64,000 nucleotides of DNA from Luteibacter yeojuensis. GTDB lineage: Bacteria; Pseudomonadota; Gammaproteobacteria; Xanthomonadales; Rhodanobacteraceae. This document shows positions 58,671-64,000 of the stretch, one piece after another (the first letter of the stretch is position 1; each line of letters opens with the position of its first letter). The notes beneath the pieces were generated by a model. The model ran no database searches. It saw only the letters and a program-made list of their open reading frames with translations, and had not been told where the DNA came from. The DNA is taken from contig NZ_JAAQTL010000001.1 of assembly GCF_011742875.1 (NCBI RefSeq), positions 3,162,001 to 3,226,000 of the forward strand, in the 5' to 3' direction. The position numbers were made by a program, and so were the translations under genes.

Positions 58671-59765
58671 ATGACGCCACGGCCGCGCCGACTGCGCCAC
58701 GCGCTGAAGGCCCTGCACCTGTGGCTGGGCCTCAGTCTCGGCCTCGTGCTGGCGCTGGTGGCGCTCACGGGCAGCGTGCTCCTCTGGGAGCAACCGTTGC
58801 TTCGGGCGGGGCATCCCGAACTGGCGGCCCGGCCGCTACCGGATCTCGCCACCCAGGGACGGTCGCTGCAACGGATCCTCGCGTCCCCGGAGGGAAGGAA
58901 GGCGCGCGGATTCGCCCTGCCTGACGCGGAGCTGCCGGTATGGCAGGCCTCCGAACGCGGAGGAGGCCGCCGCTATTTCGACGCGGGCACCGGCGAACTC
59001 CTGCTGCATCGGACGACGTCGAGCGACGGCTTGCTCATGTTGCTCGACTGGCATACGCACCTTCTGTCGGGCCAGGTCGGCGAAACCGTGCTGGGTGCTG
59101 TCGCCTGCACCGGCCTTTTCATGCTGTTCTCCGGGGCATGGCTCTACTGGCCCGGTCGCCGGCGCGCACTCAAGCACCTGAAGCCTCATGCGAACCCGCC
59201 CGTGCTGCGCTGGGCCAGCCTGCACCGCTTCGTCGGCGTCGTCGCCCTGCCCTTGCTGATCGTGACGATCGGCACCGGCACCACGATGGCGTATCGCGGC
59301 GCGGTACGCGGCGGTCTTGCCTCGGTCTTCGGCGAACCCGCGCCGGCGCGTCCTCCGAAGATACCCCCGTCGCATGCCGCGATCGACTGGCCCGCCGTGC
59401 TCGCCGCCGCGCAGGCGGCCGCTCCCGATGCGCGGCTCACGCGCCTCACCCTGCCCTCGAAAGACAACGGCACGCTGGTGCTGCGTATCCGCCGCCCCGG
59501 CGAATGGAACCTCGCGGGACGCAGTTCGCTGTGGATGGACCCGGTCACCGCCACCGTGCTCGGCGGCGACGATGCGACGAAACTGGGCCCCGGCAGTCGC
59601 CTCGCCAATGCGTTGTTTCCCATCCATTCCGCGGCGGTAGGCGGTCCGGCCTGGCGAATCGTGGCGTGTGTCGCCGGCACCCTGCCGATGTTCCTGCTGG
59701 TCACCGGCTTCCTGTTCTGGCGTGCGCGCAGGCGCCGCAATCCGCCCCACCCGGGCGCGCTGTAG
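58671..59765 (+). CDS. PepSY-associated membrane protein, iron-uptake associated
   Basis: A 364-residue inner-membrane protein with about four membrane segments: LWLGLSLGLVLALVALTGSVLLW (near 20), ETVLGAVACTGLFMLFSGAWLYW (near 150), FVGVVALPLLIVTIGTGTTMAY (near 195) and IVACVAGTLPMFLLVTGFLFW (near 335). The loops carry PepSY-type sequence. Relatives (PiuB group) are encoded beside TonB siderophore receptors and some reduce ferric siderophores. The start lies one base after the receptor's stop, so the two are coupled and share the Fur site. Confidence 0.88.
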   Translation: MTPRPRRLRHALKALHLWLGLSLGLVLALVALTGSVLLWEQPLLRAGHPELAARPLPDLATQGRSLQRILASPEGRKARGFALPDAELPVWQASERGGGRRYFDAGTGELLLHRTTSSDGLLMLLDWHTHLLSGQVGETVLGAVACTGLFMLFSGAWLYWPGRRRALKHLKPHANPPVLRWASLHRFVGVVALPLLIVTIGTGTTMAYRGAVRGGLASVFGEPAPARPPKIPPSHAAIDWPAVLAAAQAAAPDARLTRLTLPSKDNGTLVLRIRRPGEWNLAGRSSLWMDPVTATVLGGDDATKLGPGSRLANALFPIHSAAVGGPAWRIVACVAGTLPMFLLVTGFLFWRARRRRNPPHPGAL

Positions 59766-59855
59766 CACGACCGTTCCCGTGGGAGCCACATTCCCGCCTT
59801 TCCCCTGCCCTTGAACCGTGCCTATCCTGCGGGCCCCTGATAAGGAAGCCAGCAC

Positions 59856-60650
59856 ATGCGTCGTACCCTCCTCGCCCTCGCCGCCTTCACCGCCTTTCCC
59901 GCACTGGCCATCGACACCGCCAGCTGGACGCAACCGGTGAAGCCGCACGCGATCTATGGCAACACGTATTTCGTGGGCACCAAGGGCGTCTCGTCGATCC
60001 TCGTCACCTCGCCGCAGGGCCATGTGCTGATCGATGTTCCGCTCAAGGAGAATGTGGCGCTCGTCGAGGAGAACATCCGCAAACTCGGTTTCCGTGTCGA
60101 GGACATTAAGATCATTCTCAACTCGCACGCTCATTTCGATCACGCGGGCGGCATCGCGGCGCTCGCGAAGGACAGCGGCGCGACCGTGCGCGCGACGGCG
60201 GCCGGCGCCAGGGAATTGCGCCTGGGCGGCGACGATGCGAGCGACCCCCAGCACGGCGATATACACCTGTTCCCGAGGGTGGATGCCGTGGGCGACATCG
60301 CCGACGGCACGGTGGTGAAGGTGGGCCCGCTGGCGTTGACGGCGCACGTCACGCCGGGACATACTGCCGGCGGCACGGCGTGGACGTGGGAGTCCTGCCA
60401 AGGCGAGGCCTGCAAGTCGATCGCCTATGTCGACAGCCTTACCGCCTATTCCGCCAAGAGCTACCGTTACAGCGATCATCCCGACTTCGTGGCCGCGTTC
60501 CGGAAGACTTTCGACCGCGTGGCGGCCCTCCCCTGCGACATCCTCGTCGCTCCGCATCCCGAGCAGGCCGAAGGCAAGACCTGCAAGAGCTATGCGCAGG
60601 CGGGACGCGAGCGGCTGGAGCAGAAGCTCGCGGAAGAAAAGGGTCGCTAG
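59856..60650 (+). CDS. Subclass B3 metallo-beta-lactamase-like hydrolase
   Basis: A 264-residue periplasmic zinc hydrolase with a signal peptide (to FPALA). Zinc ligands are all present: H91, H93, D95 and H96 in NSHAHFDHAGG, H169 in VTPGHTAGG and H234 in VAPHPEQ, the B3 arrangement with no Cys ligand. WTWESC and GKTCKSY hold the two cysteines that usually form a disulfide in B3 enzymes. Whether it hydrolyses beta-lactams at a useful rate cannot be told; environmental B3 homologues range from efficient carbapenemases to other hydrolases. Its TAG stop overlaps the acyltransferase stop on the other strand through a CTAG. Confidence 0.88.
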   Translation: MRRTLLALAAFTAFPALAIDTASWTQPVKPHAIYGNTYFVGTKGVSSILVTSPQGHVLIDVPLKENVALVEENIRKLGFRVEDIKIILNSHAHFDHAGGIAALAKDSGATVRATAAGARELRLGGDDASDPQHGDIHLFPRVDAVGDIADGTVVKVGPLALTAHVTPGHTAGGTAWTWESCQGEACKSIAYVDSLTAYSAKSYRYSDHPDFVAAFRKTFDRVAALPCDILVAPHPEQAEGKTCKSYAQAGRERLEQKLAEEKGR

Positions 60651-61555
60651 AGCGGCTCCTTCTGTGCCGCTTGCTGCATGGCCGTTATCCGCGAGTCCTT
60701 CTCCGCCCAGAGTTCGTTCACCCAGCCCTGGAACCGCTCCCGGAACACCGGATCGTTTTCGTAGTCGCCGCGCATCTCCGGTGGAATCGCCAGTCGTCGC
60801 ACGTGGATGCGGATCTCGCGGATGCGTCCCGCCAGCATGTCCATCGTCGTCCCCGGCCCGTCCGGATAGACGATGGTCACGTCGAGCATGTCGCGGATGG
60901 CGTCGCCCATCGCGTCGATGACGAAGGCCACGCCGCCGGCCTTCGGCTTCAGCAGGTGGGTATACGGCGAGCCCTGCGCGTCGTGCTTGGCCTGCGTGAA
61001 CCGCGTGCCTTCGGTGAAATTCATGATCGACACCGGCAAGTGCCGGAATTTCTCGCAGGCGCGCCGCGTGGCCTCGCGGTCCTTGCCGCGCAGTTCGGGG
61101 CGTGTCTCGAGTTCCTGCCTCGAATGCCGCTTCATGAAGGGGAAATCCAGTGCCCACCACGCCGGACCGAGCAACGGCACCCAGATGAGCTGGCTCTTCA
61201 GGAAGAAGCGCATGAACGGGATGCGCCGGTTGAACACCTTTTGCAGGGCCGGAATGTCGACCCAGCTCTGGTGGTTGCAGACGACGAGGTAATTCCCCCG
61301 CAATGCGAGGCCGTCGACGCCTTCCACCCGCCAGCGCGTGCGCGTGAACACGCCGAACAACCAGCCGTTGATGCTCAGCCAGCTCTCCGCGATCCGTACG
61401 AGCCCGACGCCGATGACGCGTTGCGCGGCCGCGAGCGGGATCGCCAGCCGGACCAGCGTCAGCGCGAACAGCGGCAGCACGTGCAGCAGGGTGCTGACGA
61501 TGAGGAGAGCGCAGACGAGCGGAACGCGAAGGAAAACGGGCAGGGAAGCAAGCAT
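60647..61555 (-). CDS. PlsC-family acyltransferase (YihG-like)
   Basis: A 302-residue membrane-bound lysophospholipid acyltransferase. N-terminal hydrophobic segments (about 8-60), catalytic NHQSWVDIPALQ with His-Asp, and acceptor motif FTEGTRFTQ. Members transfer acyl chains to lysophosphatidate or related lipids; the YihG/YcjX-like branch is less specific. ATG at 61555. Converges with the beta-lactamase gene: the last four bases of both genes form a shared CTAG within GGAGCCGCTCTAGAGCGGCTCC-like sequence. Confidence 0.88.
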   Translation of the reverse strand: MLASLPVFLRVPLVCALLIVSTLLHVLPLFALTLVRLAIPLAAAQRVIGVGLVRIAESWLSINGWLFGVFTRTRWRVEGVDGLALRGNYLVVCNHQSWVDIPALQKVFNRRIPFMRFFLKSQLIWVPLLGPAWWALDFPFMKRHSRQELETRPELRGKDREATRRACEKFRHLPVSIMNFTEGTRFTQAKHDAQGSPYTHLLKPKAGGVAFVIDAMGDAIRDMLDVTIVYPDGPGTTMDMLAGRIREIRIHVRRLAIPPEMRGDYENDPVFRERFQGWVNELWAEKDSRITAMQQAAQKEPL

Positions 61556-61596
61556 GTGTCGCAGGCCGGGAGGGGATGCCGCAGTTTACAGGCCTC

Positions 61597-63999
61597 TCAC
61601 GCCCCCAGCTTCGCGTTCACGGCGGCGAGGTCCTGCCTGACCTTGTCGATGCCTTCCCAAGGGTCTTTCTTCAGCCTCGCGAGGCGTCTGGGCACGCTTC
61701 GCAGGTCGAAGGCGTCGCCGGACCCGATCCTGCCCAGTTCCTCCCAGCGCAACGGGACCGCCACGGGCGCGCCGGGCCGCGAGCGGAGCGAGTACGACGC
61801 CACGGCCGTTGCGCCGCGGCCGTTGCGCAGGTAGTCGACGTAGATCTTTCCCCGGCGGAAGCGCTTGCCGGCGGTCGCGACGAATTCCAGCGGATGCAAT
61901 CCCGCCATGGCCTCCGCGAAGCCGCGGGCAAAGGTCTTCACCGTGTCCCAGTCGGCCCCTGGGTTGAGCGGCACGACCACGTGCAGGCCCTTGCCGCCGG
62001 TGGTGCGCACGAACGAGACCAGGCCCAGCTCGTCGAGCAGGCTCCTCACCTTGCGCGCCGCCGCGACCACGCGCGGCCACGCCACGTCCTCGCCCGGATC
62101 GAGGTCGAAGACGACGCGGTCGGCGATGTCGGGAGCGTCGACATGCGAGCCCCAGGGGTGGAATTCCACGGCACCGAACTGCACGAGTTCGATCAGTCCG
62201 GCCTCGTCGCGCGGATAGAGGTAGACCGCCGCCGCCCCGGTCTCTTCCTTCAGTTTCGCGGTGCCGACATGGTCGAGACCCGCCATGACGTGCTTCTGGA
62301 AGAAACACGGCGCACCGATGCCGCCGGGGCAGCGGATGGTGGAGGTGGGGCGGTCGGCGATGTCCGGGAGCATCCAGGGCATGACGGCGCGGTAATACGC
62401 CACGACGTCCTGCTTGGTGATGCCGTCGTCGGGGAAGACGACGCGGTCCGGATGGGTGATGGCGATGGCATCGGCGCCGGCCGCCCGGGCGGCGGCTTTC
62501 GTCGTGCCGCGCGGCGTCTTCTTCGCGGGCGGTGGATCGCGATCGGAGTCGCGCAGGTCGTCGGGCGACTTGTCCACGCGCAAGGCCTTCAGGCTGGGCT
62601 GGCGGAGCAGGTCCTTGTTCCCGATGCCGCGGTAGTACACCTCGGCGACGACGCGCGGCGGAACCCATAGCGCGCCGCGCAGCATCGGGTCCACCGCCCC
62701 GATGCGCACCGTCGGCTTCTTCGTCCCGCCCTTGGCCAGCGTCTTGCCCAATTGTCTCAGCATCTCGTCGGTGAACCCGGTGCCGACGCGGCCGACATAC
62801 GTCCAGCCGCCGGCCCTGTCCGGCTTCGCCAGGAGGAGGGAGCCGAACGACAGGCGCGAGCCCTTCGCAGGCGTGTAGCCGACCACGGCGAACTCGTCGC
62901 TCTCGAGGCGCTTGATCTTCTGCCAGTCGTCGCCGCGCCCGCTGTGGTAAGCACCATTGGCGCGCTTGGAAATGATGCCCTCGAGCTCCTGCTCCATCGC
63001 CATCGCGAACACGTCGTCGCCGTCCCCCACATTGTGCGAGCTGTACGACAGATGCGGTGGCGCATGCGCCAGCAGTCGTTCGAGCAGTGCCTTGCGCTCG
63101 ACGAGCGACGTGCGCGACAGGTCGTAGCCCTGCAGGTAGGGCATGTCGAAGATCATGTAGACCAGCGGCGCCTGCGCTTCGCCCGAAAGCGTGCGCTGCA
63201 GGGCATTGAAGTCGCTGCGGCCCTCCGTGTCCAGGGCGATCAGTTCGCCGTCGAGGCGCGCGCTGTCGAGTTCCAGGGCTTCGATGGCCTGGGCGATCTC
63301 GGGCGCGCGGTCGTTCCACGGCAAGGCGTTGCGCGACCACAGCAGCACCTCGCCGTTCGCCACGCCGGTGAGGATGCGGTAACCGTCCCACTTCACCTCG
63401 TGTACCCAGTCGTCGCCCTGCGGCGGCGTTTCGCGAAGCCGGGCCAGCTGCGGCGCGAAAAAGCCGTTGCCCGGCTTCGCCTTGCGCGCACCCTTCAGGG
63501 CCGCGGCGTTCTTGGTCAGCGTGGCCAGGGGCACGCGGCGTGTCTTCGGCGGTGCCTTCTTCCGCACCGTGGATTTCTTCGCCGCCGCGCGCAAGCTGGG
63601 CGTGGTCGCGGCGCGGCGGGTGCTTTCGCGCATCTTCGCATCGAGGAGATCATCGGCTTCGACGTCGCCCGCGTAGGCGTCTTCCGCCTTGATGAGGAAC
63701 CAGGCCGGCTGGCGCTCTTTCTTCGCACCGCGCACGAGATGCCATGCACCTTTCAGCCGTTCGCCGAACAGCTCGAATTCGAGATGTCCCTTCCGGAGCT
63801 GCGCCTCGGGATCGCCGCGCGTGGCCCAGACGCCGCGATCGAAGAGATCGACGTGGCCCTTGCCGTAGCCTTCCTCGATATCGCCTTCGAAGCTGGCGTA
63901 GGACACGGGATGGTCCTCGACCTCCACCGCCAGCCGTTTCACCTTCGGGTTGTAGCTCGGCCCCTTGGGTACCGCCCAGCTGCGCAGCACATCGCCCAC
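61597..63999 (-). CDS. ligD: Multifunctional DNA ligase D (5' end outside window)
   Basis: ATP-dependent ligase for non-homologous end joining; at least 800 residues seen. Order: 3'-phosphoesterase domain (from the start; GVLRSWAVPKGPS-type sequence, SYASFEGDIEEGYGKG), a Lys/Ala-rich linker, ligase domain (adenylated Lys in HEVKWDGYRI, ELEGIISKRANGAYHSGR, DWQKIKRL), and C-terminal primase/polymerase domain (VFDLDPGEDVAWP, FVRTTGGKGLHVVVPL, GKIYVDYLRNGRGAT). About 40 residues of the phosphoesterase N-terminus lie beyond the right edge. No ku gene is inside the window; it would be expected nearby. Confidence 0.94.
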   Translation of the reverse strand: MGDVLRSWAVPKGPSYNPKVKRLAVEVEDHPVSYASFEGDIEEGYGKGHVDLFDRGVWATRGDPEAQLRKGHLEFELFGERLKGAWHLVRGAKKERQPAWFLIKAEDAYAGDVEADDLLDAKMRESTRRAATTPSLRAAAKKSTVRKKAPPKTRRVPLATLTKNAAALKGARKAKPGNGFFAPQLARLRETPPQGDDWVHEVKWDGYRILTGVANGEVLLWSRNALPWNDRAPEIAQAIEALELDSARLDGELIALDTEGRSDFNALQRTLSGEAQAPLVYMIFDMPYLQGYDLSRTSLVERKALLERLLAHAPPHLSYSSHNVGDGDDVFAMAMEQELEGIISKRANGAYHSGRGDDWQKIKRLESDEFAVVGYTPAKGSRLSFGSLLLAKPDRAGGWTYVGRVGTGFTDEMLRQLGKTLAKGGTKKPTVRIGAVDPMLRGALWVPPRVVAEVYYRGIGNKDLLRQPSLKALRVDKSPDDLRDSDRDPPPAKKTPRGTTKAAARAAGADAIAITHPDRVVFPDDGITKQDVVAYYRAVMPWMLPDIADRPTSTIRCPGGIGAPCFFQKHVMAGLDHVGTAKLKEETGAAAVYLYPRDEAGLIELVQFGAVEFHPWGSHVDAPDIADRVVFDLDPGEDVAWPRVVAAARKVRSLLDELGLVSFVRTTGGKGLHVVVPLNPGADWDTVKTFARGFAEAMAGLHPLEFVATAGKRFRRGKIYVDYLRNGRGATAVASYSLRSRPGAPVAVPLRWEELGRIGSGDAFDLRSVPRRLARLKKDPWEGIDKVRQDLAAVNAKLGA

Positions 64000-64000
64000 C

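Overview
The window is high-GC, gene-dense chromosomal DNA from a gammaproteobacterium of the order Xanthomonadales, most likely Rhodanobacteraceae (Luteibacter or Dyella type). This is inferred from three things: four TonB-dependent receptors, including an Oar-like and a Xanthomonas/Caulobacter-type receptor; a complete Entner-Doudoroff operon next to N-acetylglucosamine genes; and more than ten intergenic palindromes of the TAGGAGCCGCTATAGCGGC type. No rRNA, tRNA, prophage or CRISPR array was recognised.

Layout. 1-10 kb: a GGDEF/EAL sensor cut by the left edge, a LigB-type dioxygenase, a DUF2239 protein, an orphan RND pump, and BtuB behind a cobalamin riboswitch. 10.5-16.6 kb: an Oar-like receptor, then the least ordinary stretch. 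That stretch holds a pair of inverted ~125-bp repeat elements, a small helical protein, a 5'-truncated IS30 transposase, two gene tails, and an intact small membrane protein related to one of the tails.

16.7-34.8 kb is a GlcNAc/chitobiose and central sugar block: nagA, SIS-type deaminase and GntR regulator (nagQ-like) on the minus strand; zwf-pgl-edd-eda on the plus strand; an EamA transporter; a LacI regulator (nagR-like) and MFS sugar permease on the minus strand; glucokinase and a TonB receptor on the plus strand; and a GH20 lipoprotein. Two operator types tie it together. Direct TGGTA repeats phased at 10-11 bp precede both nagQ and zwf. TTGACAACGTTGTCAA-like palindromes sit in front of both the permease and the kinase. 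The inferred flow is: GH20 releases GlcNAc, the receptor and permease import it, a kinase phosphorylates it, NagA and NagB-II give fructose-6-P, and the Entner-Doudoroff enzymes serve hexose catabolism.

34.9-47.8 kb: Lhr helicase, a GH3 glycosidase, a possible structured minus-strand RNA beside an unlisted 58-residue gene, an aminoacyl-phosphatidylglycerol synthase/hydrolase pair (mprF plus a VirJ-like gene), and a divergent LTA-synthase-like membrane enzyme. 47.8-64 kb: NAD salvage (nadV), pirin, a luciferase-like oxidoreductase with a PIN-domain protein, two conserved uncharacterised proteins, an orphan response regulator, a GlxA-type regulator divergent from an HD-domain gene, a Fur-site-preceded TonB receptor/PepSY operon, a subclass B3 metallo-beta-lactamase, a PlsC-type acyltransferase, and LigD cut by the right edge.

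The intergenic palindromes often touch coding sequence: five genes take their TAG stop from the outer edge of such an element. Functional calls rest on motifs and family knowledge read by eye; no database search was run.
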